Source of the DNA: Mycobacterium barrassiae
GTDB taxonomy: Bacteria; Actinomycetota; Actinomycetes; Mycobacteriales; Mycobacteriaceae
Assembly: GCF_025822765.1 (NCBI RefSeq)
Contig: NZ_JACKUK010000023.1
Coordinates: forward strand, 62,001-126,000
Direction of reading: 5' to 3'
DNA length: 64,000 nt
The position numbers and the translations under genes are program-made. The notes under the pieces were generated by a model, which searched no databases, was not told the origin of the DNA, and worked only from the letters and a program-made list of their open reading frames with translations. This document shows positions 16,427 to 24,660 of this stretch, piece by piece (positions within the stretch are counted from its first letter, which is position 1; the number at the start of each line of letters is the position of its first letter).

Positions 16427-17152
16427 ATGACCGGGCCTGCCAAGATCACCAACCCCGTGCGCCTCGACGACCTCATCGATGTCATCAAGAAGGTGCACGA
16501 CGAGCCGCTTGATCAGCTCACCGACGCGGTGCTGGCCGCCGAATCCCTCGGCGAGGTCGCCGACCATCTCATCGGCCACTTCGTCGACCAGGCCCGGCGC
16601 TCCGGCGCCTCGTGGACCGAGATCGGCAAGTGCATGGGCGTCACCAAGCAGGCCGCGCAGAAGCGGTTCGTGCCCAAGACCCCCGGCGACGCCGACGCCA
16701 TGGACCCCAACGCCGGCTTCAGCCGCTTCACCCCGAGGGCGCGCAACGTCGTCGTCGCCGCCCAGAACCAGGCGCACGAGGCCGGCAACGTCGAGATCAC
16801 CCCCGACCACCTCCTGTTGGGGCTCTTCGAGGACCCCGACGGGCTCGCGGTCAAACTGCTCGCCGGCCAGGGCGTCACTGCCGAGGCCGTGACCAACGCC
16901 ATCACACTTCCGCCCCGCACCGAGGGCGAACTGCCCGCGCTGACGCCGTTCAACGGCGCCGCCAAGAAGGTTCTCGAACTGACCTTCCGGCAGGCACTTC
17001 GCTTGGGCCACAACTACATCGGCACCGAACACATCGTGCTTGCGCTCCTTCAGAATGAGAACAGGAACGGAGTCCTACACCGCCTCGGCGTCAACAAGCG
17101 CCGCTTCGAGACCGATCTGGTCAAGACGCTGGAACCATTCACCAAAGGCTGA
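16427..17152 (+). CDS. clpC2: ClpC2: Clp N-domain protein with a helix-turn-helix, no ATPase
   Basis: A 241-residue homologue of Rv2667. Residues 1-95 include a helix-turn-helix (SWTEIGKCMGVTKQAAQKRF). The C-terminal part is a double Clp-N repeat (FSRFTPRARNVVVAAQNQAH and then LGHNYIGTEHIVLALLQNE) like the N-domain of ClpC1. The AAA+ modules are absent, so it is not an unfoldase. Published work on mycobacteria, as I recall it, shows that ClpC2 binds cyclomarin-type antibiotics through the Clp-N domain and represses its own gene until it does so. The two inverted repeats over the promoter fit that model. The ATG start was chosen because it coincides with the predicted transcription start. Confidence 0.9.
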   Translation: MTGPAKITNPVRLDDLIDVIKKVHDEPLDQLTDAVLAAESLGEVADHLIGHFVDQARRSGASWTEIGKCMGVTKQAAQKRFVPKTPGDADAMDPNAGFSRFTPRARNVVVAAQNQAHEAGNVEITPDHLLLGLFEDPDGLAVKLLAGQGVTAEAVTNAITLPPRTEGELPALTPFNGAAKKVLELTFRQALRLGHNYIGTEHIVLALLQNENRNGVLHRLGVNKRRFETDLVKTLEPFTKG

Positions 17153-17187
17153 TCTCACATCGCCCGCCGCCACGGCGTCTACACAAT

Positions 17188-17670
17188 GTGAAGGTGCGCC
17201 CGTTCGAAGATGTCGTCGCCGAGCACGGCGCGACCGTGCTGCGGGTGTGTCGCGCTGTCGTCGGGCCGCTGGACGCCGAGGACGCCTGGTCCGAGACTTT
17301 TCTGTCGGCGCTGCGGGCCTATCCGCAACTGCCTGAGGATGCCAACGTCGAGGCGTGGCTGGTCACCATCGCGCACCGCCGCGCCCTGGACGTCGGCCGC
17401 GCGCGATCCCGCCGACCCGTGCCCACGGACACCCTGCCCGAACGGCCGAGCCCGCACGCCGACCCCGCTGCGCGCGACCCGGACCTGTGGGCAGCGCTGC
17501 AACGCCTACCCACCAAGCAACGTCAGGCAGTGGCCTACCACCACATCGCCGGTCTGCCGTTCGCCGAGATCGCTGAACTGCTCGACAACTCCCCCGACGC
17601 TGCCCGCCGCGCCGCCGCCGACGGCATCAAGTCTTTGCGCAAGGCCTACCAGAAGGACGAAACATCATGA
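17188..17670 (+). CDS. ECF-type RNA polymerase sigma factor
   Basis: A 160-residue sigma-70 family protein with regions 2 and 4 only. Region 2 includes VGPLDAEDAWSETFLSALRA (about 25-44) and VEAWLVTIAHRRALD. Region 4 includes LPTKQRQAVAYHHIAGLPFA (about 112-131) and a helix-turn-helix at about 130-150. The start is GTG. It overlaps the downstream ogt gene by 4 nt (ATGA), so sigma factor and repair protein are made together. No anti-sigma gene is adjacent; region 2.4 and promoter preference cannot be read by eye. Confidence 0.88.
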   Translation: MKVRPFEDVVAEHGATVLRVCRAVVGPLDAEDAWSETFLSALRAYPQLPEDANVEAWLVTIAHRRALDVGRARSRRPVPTDTLPERPSPHADPAARDPDLWAALQRLPTKQRQAVAYHHIAGLPFAEIAELLDNSPDAARRAAADGIKSLRKAYQKDETS

Positions 17671-18260
17671 CCGCCAATATTTTCGACGAACTGCACCCCG
17701 ACGACGAGACGTTGTCGAGGTTGCACACACGGCTCGAACAAGCCGCCGAAGCCAACCACGTCCTCGACATCGCCTACCGCACGATCGACACCCCGGTCGG
17801 CACCCTGCTGTTGGCCGCCACCACCGTCGGCGTGGTGCGGGTCGCCTACGACATCGAGGATCACGACACCGTACTGACTCGACTCGGCGACGCCGTCAGC
17901 CCCCGCATCCTCCGCTCGCCGCGCCGGTTGGACACGGTGGCGCGGCAGATCGACGAGTATTTCGCCAAGCGCCGCACCACTTTTGACGTGCCAGTCGACC
18001 TGCGACTGGCCAAGGGCTTCCGGCGCAGCGTCGTCGAGCACCTGCGCGACATCGGCTACGGCCACCGCGAGAGCTATGCCACCGTCGCCGCCGCGATCGG
18101 CCATCCGCGCGCGGTGCGGGCCGTCGGCACCGCCTGCGCGCACAACCCCCTCCCGGTGGTGGTGCCATGCCACCGCGTGGTGCGGTCCGACGGGTCTGCG
18201 GGCCAGTACGTCGGCGGCGTGCTCGCCAAGTCGACACTGCTGGAACTCGAGGCCGGCTGA
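17667..18260 (+). CDS. ogt: Methylated-DNA--protein-cysteine methyltransferase
   Basis: A 197-residue suicide DNA-repair protein that removes alkyl groups from O6 of guanine. The active site PCHRVVRSDG is present with acceptor C168, and the DNA-binding helix with the conserved arginine (ESYATVAAAIGHPRAVRAVG) lies just before it. The first 33 residues (FDELHPDDETLSRLHTRLEQ) are an acidic helical extension not needed for the fold. Overlap with the sigma-factor gene suggests that repair and a transcriptional response are linked. Confidence 0.93.
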   Translation: MTANIFDELHPDDETLSRLHTRLEQAAEANHVLDIAYRTIDTPVGTLLLAATTVGVVRVAYDIEDHDTVLTRLGDAVSPRILRSPRRLDTVARQIDEYFAKRRTTFDVPVDLRLAKGFRRSVVEHLRDIGYGHRESYATVAAAIGHPRAVRAVGTACAHNPLPVVVPCHRVVRSDGSAGQYVGGVLAKSTLLELEAG

Positions 18261-18296
18261 GGGAATGAAACGGCGCGCGTATCGGTAGAACAACGC

Positions 18297-18719
18297 ATGA
18301 AACTCAACGATGCGGCCCGTGATCTCATCGGAGCGGGCACCGATGCCGTGTTGGTCACTCTGAACCCGGACGGCAGCCCGCAGGTCTCCACGATCTGGAT
18401 GGCGCTGGAATCCACGCCGGACGGCGACGAGCTCGTCGCCGCACACCTCAGCGAGTACCGAAAGACCCGCAATGTGCGCCGCGACCCCCGCGTGGCCGTC
18501 ACGATCCTGGCCAAAGAACGCCCCGGTCAGCTCCGCGACTACCTGTCGATCACAGGCACCGCGCGGATCGAAGAAGGCGGTGCACCCGAACTGCTCAAGC
18601 GGCTCGCCAGGGCCATGCTGGGCAGCGACGAGCACTTTCCGCCGCCGAACGCACCCGCGGGACTGCTGACCCGCGTGCGTATCGAGAAGGTCGGCGGCTC
18701 CGGGCCGTGGGTGTCGTGA
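18297..18719 (+). CDS. PPOX-class F420-dependent oxidoreductase
   Basis: A 140-residue split-barrel flavin/deazaflavin-binding protein. The pattern AVLVTLNPDGSPQVSTIWM (about residues 17-35), followed by YRKTRNVRRDPRVAVTI, is typical of Rv1155-like F420-binding reductases. Coenzyme F420 is abundant in mycobacteria. The physiological substrate is unknown. It follows ogt by 36 bp and may belong to the same transcription unit. Confidence 0.88.
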   Translation: MKLNDAARDLIGAGTDAVLVTLNPDGSPQVSTIWMALESTPDGDELVAAHLSEYRKTRNVRRDPRVAVTILAKERPGQLRDYLSITGTARIEEGGAPELLKRLARAMLGSDEHFPPPNAPAGLLTRVRIEKVGGSGPWVS

Positions 18720-18760
18720 AGCGCCTGTAACACGTTTCAGTTTGTGGAATCATTCCCCGC

Positions 18761-19255
18761 ATGCGCCGATGGTTCGTGCTCCTGATGGCCCTGATCGCGA
18801 CGGCCGCCGGTCTGACGGCTGCCCCCGCTCAGGCCGCGCCCTCACCCATCGGCCGCCTCGGGGAGACGCTGCAGGTCAACTTCGAGGGCCTGGTCGCCGA
18901 CATCACCGTGAACAGCCTCGCTCCGTCCCCGATCCCGCCCGGTTTCGGCTACCCGCCGCGGGCGCCCCGGTACCAGGTCTGGCGCGCGCAGATCACCGTC
19001 CACCCAATTAAGGTGCCCACGCCCTATGCGCAGGCCATCACCTACCAGTTCCGCGGGGTCACGGCGACCGGCGACTCGTACGAACCGCGCAATACCGACG
19101 CACCCGATGCGCTGTCGCTCGCGTTGACCAACGCCCCGGCCGGGTCGACGGTCAGCGGTGGGGTGTGGTGGGACTGCTACCGCGATCTGATCGCGAACGT
19201 CGTCCTACTCGACAAGGTCACCGGTCAACATCTCGCGCAGTGGAACGTGGCCTGA
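18761..19255 (+). CDS. Secreted MPT63-like (DUF1942) protein, Rv2668 position
   Basis: A 164-residue exported protein. Residues 1-26 are a signal peptide ending AQAA. The mature part has the beta-sandwich pattern of MPT63: PIGRLGETLQV at the start, then YQVWRAQITVHPIKV, and the C-terminal GQHLAQWNV. MPT63 is a secreted immunoglobulin-like antigen of unknown function. The position between clpC2 and a GNAT gene matches Rv2668. Confidence 0.75.
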   Translation: MRRWFVLLMALIATAAGLTAAPAQAAPSPIGRLGETLQVNFEGLVADITVNSLAPSPIPPGFGYPPRAPRYQVWRAQITVHPIKVPTPYAQAITYQFRGVTATGDSYEPRNTDAPDALSLALTNAPAGSTVSGGVWWDCYRDLIANVVLLDKVTGQHLAQWNVA

Positions 19256-19268
19256 TGGCAGGTTGACC

Positions 19269-19294
19269 TTGCGGATTGACGTTGCGGATTGACG
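19269..19294. repeat. 13-bp tandem duplication at the start of the GNAT gene
   Basis: TTGCGGATTGACG is repeated exactly, back to back. Because 13 is not a multiple of three, only the second copy is in frame with the acetyltransferase. The first puts a TTG in a frame that soon stops. Confidence 0.8.
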
Positions 19295-19812
19295 TGGCCG
19301 AGGCCGGCGCCGATGACATTCGCGAACTCGCCGACGTCGCCGCACGAACGTTTCCGCTGGCGTGCCCGCCGTCGGTCACCGCCGACAACATCGCCGCGTT
19401 CATCGACGAGAACCTGTCCGAGCAACGTTTCCGCGACTACCTCGCCGATCCCGATCGCATGGTGCTCGCGGGGCGTGAGGACGGACGAATGGTCGGTTAC
19501 GCGATGCTGATTCGCGGCGTTCCCGACGACGACGACGTCCAACGGGCCGTCACGCTTCGCCCGGCGATCGAACTCTCGAAGTTGTACGTGCTGCCCGACA
19601 GCCACGGCGCCGGGGTCTCCGCGGCGTTGATGAACGCCGCGGTCGACTGGGCACGAGAGCAGAATGTCCGAGCCGTGTGGCTGGGCGTCAACCAGCAGAA
19701 CCGTCGCGCCCAACGCTTCTATGGCAAGCACGGCTTTACGATCAGCGGCACCAAGACTTTTCGGGTCGGCGCAGGCGTCGAGGACGACTACGTGATGGTG
19801 CGGCCGATCTGA
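19276..19812 (+). CDS. GNAT-family N-acetyltransferase (Rv2669 position)
   Basis: A protein of about 178 residues with the GNAT fold. Motif A is at LSKLYVLPDSHGAGVSAALM (about residues 100-119), the acetyl-CoA pyrophosphate loop, followed by NQQNRRAQRFYGKHGFTISG (motif B). The substrate is unknown. Starts are TTG at 19276 or TTG at 19282. The 5' end sits in a 13-bp tandem duplication, which makes the true start uncertain. It is convergent with zapE. Confidence 0.85.
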   Translation: MTLRIDVAEAGADDIRELADVAARTFPLACPPSVTADNIAAFIDENLSEQRFRDYLADPDRMVLAGREDGRMVGYAMLIRGVPDDDDVQRAVTLRPAIELSKLYVLPDSHGAGVSAALMNAAVDWAREQNVRAVWLGVNQQNRRAQRFYGKHGFTISGTKTFRVGAGVEDDYVMVRPI

Positions 19813-19825
19813 AACGCACCGGGGG

Positions 19826-20842
19826 CTACGACGCCGCCGTCAGTGCCAGCAGCCGCGATGTCGCCCGCAGGTACTTCTTGCGGAAGCCTCCCGCGAGCAT
19901 CTCGTCGCTGAAGATGGTGTCCATCTTTGCGCCGGAGGCCGTGACGGGAATGCCTGCGTCGTACAGCCGGTCGGTCAGCGACACCAGCCGCAGCGCCACA
20001 TTCTGGTCGTCGATCGCATGCACCCCGGTGATGAACACCGAGGAGACGCCCTCGATGAGGGTCAGATACCGCGACGGATGCATGGTCGCCAAGTGCGCGC
20101 ACAGCGCGTCGAAGTCGTCGAGTGTCGCGCCCGGCGTCTGTGCCGCGCGGGCGGCCACCTCCTCATCGCTCAACGGCTCCGGCGCCGCGGGCAGATCGCG
20201 GTGCCGGTAGTCGGGACCATCGATGCGCACGGTCGTGAAAATCGATGCCAGCGTGTGAATCTCACGCAGGAAGTCCTGGGCGGCGAACCGGCCCTCCCCG
20301 AGTTGCTCGGGCAGTGTGTTCGACGTCGCCGCCACCGACACTCCGCGCTCGACGAGTTGCGACAGCAGTCGCGAGATCAGCGTCGTGTTCCCGGGGTCGT
20401 CGAGTTCGAACTCGTCGATGCACACCACCACATAGTCGGCCAGCAGCTCGATGCATTCGACGAACCCGAAAACACTTGCCAGTTGCGTTAATTCGCCGAA
20501 CGTCGCGAACGCCTTGGGCTCGGGGAACCGGTAGTACGACGACGCCAACAGGTGCGTCTTACCGACGCCGAATCCGCCGTCGAGGTAGATCCCGACGCCG
20601 GGTAGCACCTCGCGGCGGCCGAACAGCTTCTTCTTGCCGGCTCGCCGCTCGATCGCCTCCTCGCAGAACTGTTGGCAGGACTGCACCGCCGCGGCCTGCG
20701 ACGGTTCGGCCGGATCAGGGAGATACGTGTCGAAGCTGACGTCGGCGAAGGTCGGCGGCGGGATGAGCTGAGCGATCAATCGCTCCGGCGTGACCTTGGG
20801 ATGGCGATCGACCAAATGTCCGACACCGGTGGGCCCATGCAT
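19826..20842 (-). CDS. zapE: ZapE/AFG1-family ATPase
   Basis: A 338-residue P-loop ATPase. Walker A is GGFGVGKTHLL (residues 89-99) and Walker B VVVCIDEFELDD (138-149). The length and the YLDGGFGVGKT context are those of ZapE/AFG1. In proteobacteria ZapE acts at the Z-ring; the role in mycobacteria is not established. The M. tuberculosis counterpart is Rv2670c. It is divergent from the RibD-like gene with only 25 bp between the starts. Confidence 0.93.
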   Translation of the reverse strand: MHGPTGVGHLVDRHPKVTPERLIAQLIPPPTFADVSFDTYLPDPAEPSQAAAVQSCQQFCEEAIERRAGKKKLFGRREVLPGVGIYLDGGFGVGKTHLLASSYYRFPEPKAFATFGELTQLASVFGFVECIELLADYVVVCIDEFELDDPGNTTLISRLLSQLVERGVSVAATSNTLPEQLGEGRFAAQDFLREIHTLASIFTTVRIDGPDYRHRDLPAAPEPLSDEEVAARAAQTPGATLDDFDALCAHLATMHPSRYLTLIEGVSSVFITGVHAIDDQNVALRLVSLTDRLYDAGIPVTASGAKMDTIFSDEMLAGGFRKKYLRATSRLLALTAAS

Positions 20843-20867
20843 GCAGGCACCTTATCGACGTGTTGCA

Positions 20868-21641
20868 ATGCTGTTCATGGTGCAGTTCACCGTGTTGGGG
20901 TCCGACGGTCCTCCGATAGACGGTGGCGATGGCCGCCTTGCGGAGTTCTACACCTATCCCGAGGGGCTGCAGACCTGCTGGGTCCGCGGCAACATGATCG
21001 CCAGCCTCGACGGCGCCGCCACCGCCGACGGCAAAGCCGGCGGTCTGGCCGGGCCGGGCGACCGCAGCCTGTTCGGCGTCATGCGGCACGCCGCGGACGT
21101 CATCCTCGTCGGCGCCGCCACCGTGCGGGTCGAGAACTACTCCGGTGCGCAGGTACCGCTTGCGGCGCGCAACGAACGGCAGCGCCGCGGACAGTCCGAA
21201 GTGCCGCCCATCGCCGTCGTCACGCGTACTGGGAACCTCGATCCCGACGCCCTGTTCTTCACCCGCACCGAGGTCACGCCGCTGATCCTGACGTGCGCCG
21301 ATTCCGTCGACGAGACCCGCAGACGACTCGGAGCGGTGGCTGAGGTGCTGAACGCGTCCGGACCGCGACCCGACTCCGTCGACAACGCCACCGCGCTGAA
21401 GATCCTCGCCGAACGGCGGCTGTTCCGCGTGCTCAGCGAGGGCGGCCCGCTGTTGCTGAGCCAGCTGATCGAAGACGATCTGCTCGACGAACTCTGCCTG
21501 ACGGTGGCGCCCATCCTGGTCGGCGGCGTCGGACGACGCATCGCCGCGGGCACCGGCGAGGTGCACAACAAGATGCGGGTCGCGCACCTGCTGTCCGACG
21601 ACGAGGGCTACCTCTACACGCGGTATGTCCGGGCCCGCTGA
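20868..21641 (+). CDS. RibD C-terminal domain reductase (Rv2671-like)
   Basis: A 257-residue pyrimidine/dihydrofolate reductase-fold protein. Signatures are NMIASLDGAATADGKAGGLA (near 43-62), ADVILVGAATVRVE and LSEGGPLLLSQLIEDDLLDE. There is no deaminase domain. The M. tuberculosis homologue Rv2671 has weak dihydrofolate reductase activity and, when overproduced, protects from para-aminosalicylate. ATG codons at 20868 and 20877 are both possible, and no ribosome site is visible, which suggests a leaderless message. Confidence 0.9.
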   Translation: MLFMVQFTVLGSDGPPIDGGDGRLAEFYTYPEGLQTCWVRGNMIASLDGAATADGKAGGLAGPGDRSLFGVMRHAADVILVGAATVRVENYSGAQVPLAARNERQRRGQSEVPPIAVVTRTGNLDPDALFFTRTEVTPLILTCADSVDETRRRLGAVAEVLNASGPRPDSVDNATALKILAERRLFRVLSEGGPLLLSQLIEDDLLDELCLTVAPILVGGVGRRIAAGTGEVHNKMRVAHLLSDDEGYLYTRYVRAR

Positions 21642-21699
21642 CACGGGAGCACGCCCAGCGCGACGAGGATTTCCCACGAGAATCAGTACTGTGGTCGGC

Positions 21700-23268
21700 A
21701 TGCAACGGCGTCGCCCGATACGGATGTTGGGCATTTCAGCAGTCGCGCTGTCGGTGTTGCTGGCCGGTTGTGCGCCCGGTCTGGCCGCCAATCCACGGTT
21801 CGCCACCGATTCCGACGCCCAACCCCAGGGCCAGCCGCAGACCACTAAGGCGCCGGAAGGCCCGCCGCCGATCGAGTCCCCGAAGAACGACCTGTCCTGG
21901 CGTGAGTGCACGTCGCAGGTCTTTTCCGACGCCGCTGTGACGCCCGTTCCCGGAGTGAAGCTCGACTGCGCGACCTACGACGCGGACCTCGACCCGATCA
22001 AGGGCGCGGCGGGGTCGATCAGCATCGGCGTGGTCCGCGCGACGACTCAGGAGACGCCTGCGGACGCCGGACCGCTGGTGATGACCACCGGATCGGACCT
22101 ACCGACGTCGCTGCAGCTGCCGGTGTGGCTGTCCCGGTCCGGCTCCGATGTCCTCAAGACGCGTCCGGTCGTGGCGGTGGACCGACGCGGTATCGGCATG
22201 TCTGGTGCGCTTGATTGTCGCGACCTGTACGACCGGCAGTCGATGCTCGACCAGGCCCAGTTCCAACCCGGTGACGACCCGGTCGCCAACCTCGGCGAGA
22301 TCGCTCAGACGGCGACGACGAGCTGCACCGACACCATCGCCCCAGGGGATTCGGCGTACGACAACTCGCACGCCGCCGAGGACATCGAGCGGCTGCGCAG
22401 CACCTGGGATGTGCCGGCGCTGGCGCTGTACGGCATCGGTAACGGCGCCCAGGTGGCCCTGGCGTATGCGGGCAGCCACCCCAACAAGGTGGCGCGGCTG
22501 GTGCTTGATTCCCCGTTGCCGCTCGGCATCGCCGCCGAGGCCGCGATGGAACAGCGCGTCAAGGGCGAACAGTCCGCACTCGAGGCCTGGGCAGCGCAGT
22601 GCGTGGCCATCAACTGCCCGCTGGGTCCCGACCCCAAGGGCGCCGTCGATGCGGTGCTCAACCAGGCGCGGGGCTACAACACGACCAGCCCGCACTCGGT
22701 GGCCACCGTCGCTGACGCGATCGCCACCGCGCTCGCGTACCCCCGCGGCGATCGCGTCGCCGCCACCAACAGACTGGCGTCCGCCGTCGCCGCCGCCCGC
22801 TCCGGCGACTGGAACCCGATGACCACGCTGATCAACGAGGCCGATGCGTTGCGCGGCACCGACGGCCAGTTCGTCAACAGCTGCAGCGACTCCTTGAACC
22901 GGCCCACCCCCGACCGGGTCCGCGAGCTGGTGGTGGCGTGGGGGAAGTTGTACCCGCAGTTCGGCCAGGTGGGCGCGCTCGAGCTGGTGAATTGCCTGAG
23001 CTGGCCTAGTGGTTCCGCCCCCGAAGAGCCGCAGAACCTCAAGACGCCCGTCCTGCTGCTCGGTACCCAGCACGACCCGATCGTCGGCAACGAGGGCGTG
23101 GCGGCCGTCGCGGCGACGGTGATCAACGCCGGCGCGGCCAACCGCCGCGTGATGTGGCAGGGCATCGGCCACGGGGCCTCCATCTACTCCCCGTGCGCGC
23201 TGCCGCCGGTGATCGGCTATCTCGACAGCGGCAAACTTCCCGACACCGACACGTTCTGCCCGGCCTGA
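21700..23268 (+). CDS. TAP-like alpha/beta-hydrolase lipoprotein (Rv2672 homologue), nucleophile Ser replaced
   Basis: A 522-residue exported lipoprotein with lipobox LLAGC near residue 24. It has an alpha/beta-hydrolase core and a C-terminal TAP-like region, so it looks like the secreted tripeptidyl/prolyl aminopeptidase-type proteases. The nucleophile elbow reads YGIGNGAQ, with glycine at 247 where G-x-S-x-G would have serine. The acid (GTQHDPI) and histidine (GIGHGAS) positions are kept. Either the nucleophile lies elsewhere or the protein is non-catalytic. It sits between the RibD-like gene and aftC as in M. tuberculosis. Confidence 0.85.
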   Translation: MQRRRPIRMLGISAVALSVLLAGCAPGLAANPRFATDSDAQPQGQPQTTKAPEGPPPIESPKNDLSWRECTSQVFSDAAVTPVPGVKLDCATYDADLDPIKGAAGSISIGVVRATTQETPADAGPLVMTTGSDLPTSLQLPVWLSRSGSDVLKTRPVVAVDRRGIGMSGALDCRDLYDRQSMLDQAQFQPGDDPVANLGEIAQTATTSCTDTIAPGDSAYDNSHAAEDIERLRSTWDVPALALYGIGNGAQVALAYAGSHPNKVARLVLDSPLPLGIAAEAAMEQRVKGEQSALEAWAAQCVAINCPLGPDPKGAVDAVLNQARGYNTTSPHSVATVADAIATALAYPRGDRVAATNRLASAVAAARSGDWNPMTTLINEADALRGTDGQFVNSCSDSLNRPTPDRVRELVVAWGKLYPQFGQVGALELVNCLSWPSGSAPEEPQNLKTPVLLLGTQHDPIVGNEGVAAVAATVINAGAANRRVMWQGIGHGASIYSPCALPPVIGYLDSGKLPDTDTFCPA

Positions 23269-23303
23269 TACGCCGCCCTCACGGGGTCCGGTACGGTTCG
23301 CCT

Positions 23304-24575
23304 GTGCGCGATCTTGTCCTGGCCGCCTTCCGGCCCCGCACCTCCCCACCCGGCGTGGCCACGGTGTTGCGGTCGATTCTGTGGCCGCTGGCCATCCTGT
23401 TCATCATTCATCGCAGCTATGTCCTGGCCACGAACGGCTACATCACCGACGACTTCGGACCGGTGTACCGCGCCGTCGTGAACTTCAAGATGGGCTGGGA
23501 CATCTACAACGAGCACTTCGACCACGTCGACCCGCACTATCTCTACCCGCCCGGCGGCACCCTGATCATGGCGCCGTTCGGCTACCTCCCCGTCGAGGCG
23601 TCGCGGTACTGGTTCATCACGTTCAACACGATCGCGATCGTGCTCGCCGCCTACTTCCTCATCCGGCTGTTCGGATTCAAGTTCGATTCGGTCGCGCTGC
23701 CCGCCCTCCTGTGCGCGATGTTCGTCAGCGAGAGCGTCGTCAACACACTGGTTTTCGGCAACATCAACGGCTGCATCCTGCTGCTCGAGGTGCTGTTCTT
23801 CCGGTGGTTGCTGGACGGTAACCGCAACCACGAATGGCTGGCCGGGACGGCCATCGGTCTCACGCTGGTGGTCAAACCGCTGCTGGCGCCACTGCTGTTA
23901 CTTCCGCTGCTGAATCGACAGTGGCGAGCGCTGATTCCCGCGTTCGTGATACCGGTCGTGTTCAATCTCGCGGCGTGGCCATTGGTCAAGGATCCGATGA
24001 ACTTCGTCACCCGGACCGCGGCCTACATCTTCACCACCCGCGACTATTTCAACAGTTCGATCGCGGGCAACGGACTGTATTACGGGCTGCCGTTCTGGCT
24101 GATCATCTTGCTGCGGTTGGCCTTTGGCGTGCTCGCGGTGTTGTCGCTGTGGCTGCTCTACAAGTACTACCGGACCCGCGACCCGCTGTTCTGGATGCTG
24201 ACCTCGTCGGGCGTGCTGCTGATCGCGTCGTTCCTGGTGCTCTCGCTGGGCCAGGGCTACTACTCGATGATGCTGTTCCCGTTCCTGATGACGGTCGTTC
24301 GGCCCAACTCGGTGCTGCGCAACTGGCCCGCGTGGCTGGCGATCTACGGGTTCATGAGCGCCGATCGCTGGCTTCTCGGGCACTGGCCAACGACCGGACG
24401 GTTCCTGGAGTACATGAAGTTCACTTACGGCTGGTGCCTCATGCTGATCGTGGTGTTCTGCGTGCTGTATTTCCGGTACCTGGACGCCAAGGCCGAGAAT
24501 CGGCTGGAGGACGGCATCGACCCGCCGTGGATGCATGAGGCGGCAAAAACGCCCGCCCCTGCGCAAAGCGGATGA
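23304..24575 (+). CDS. aftC: Arabinofuranosyltransferase AftC
   Basis: A 423-residue polytopic GT-C glycosyltransferase that adds alpha-1,3 branches to arabinan of arabinogalactan and lipoarabinomannan, using decaprenyl-phosphoryl-arabinose at the outer face of the membrane. About ten hydrophobic helices are visible. The acidic loop after helix 1 (NGYITDDFGPVYRAV, about residues 43-57) is the expected catalytic motif. The GTG start was chosen because upstream frame sequence is shared with the preceding gene. Length and position match Rv2673. Confidence 0.92.
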   Translation: MRDLVLAAFRPRTSPPGVATVLRSILWPLAILFIIHRSYVLATNGYITDDFGPVYRAVVNFKMGWDIYNEHFDHVDPHYLYPPGGTLIMAPFGYLPVEASRYWFITFNTIAIVLAAYFLIRLFGFKFDSVALPALLCAMFVSESVVNTLVFGNINGCILLLEVLFFRWLLDGNRNHEWLAGTAIGLTLVVKPLLAPLLLLPLLNRQWRALIPAFVIPVVFNLAAWPLVKDPMNFVTRTAAYIFTTRDYFNSSIAGNGLYYGLPFWLIILLRLAFGVLAVLSLWLLYKYYRTRDPLFWMLTSSGVLLIASFLVLSLGQGYYSMMLFPFLMTVVRPNSVLRNWPAWLAIYGFMSADRWLLGHWPTTGRFLEYMKFTYGWCLMLIVVFCVLYFRYLDAKAENRLEDGIDPPWMHEAAKTPAPAQSG

Positions 24576-24660
24576 CAGCCCGGTAAATCCGCTGCGGTAG
24601 CCCGCTGATCGTGAATACGATTGGCTCGCACGCAGGCAGGACACGGGGAGGCGGTGCGGA

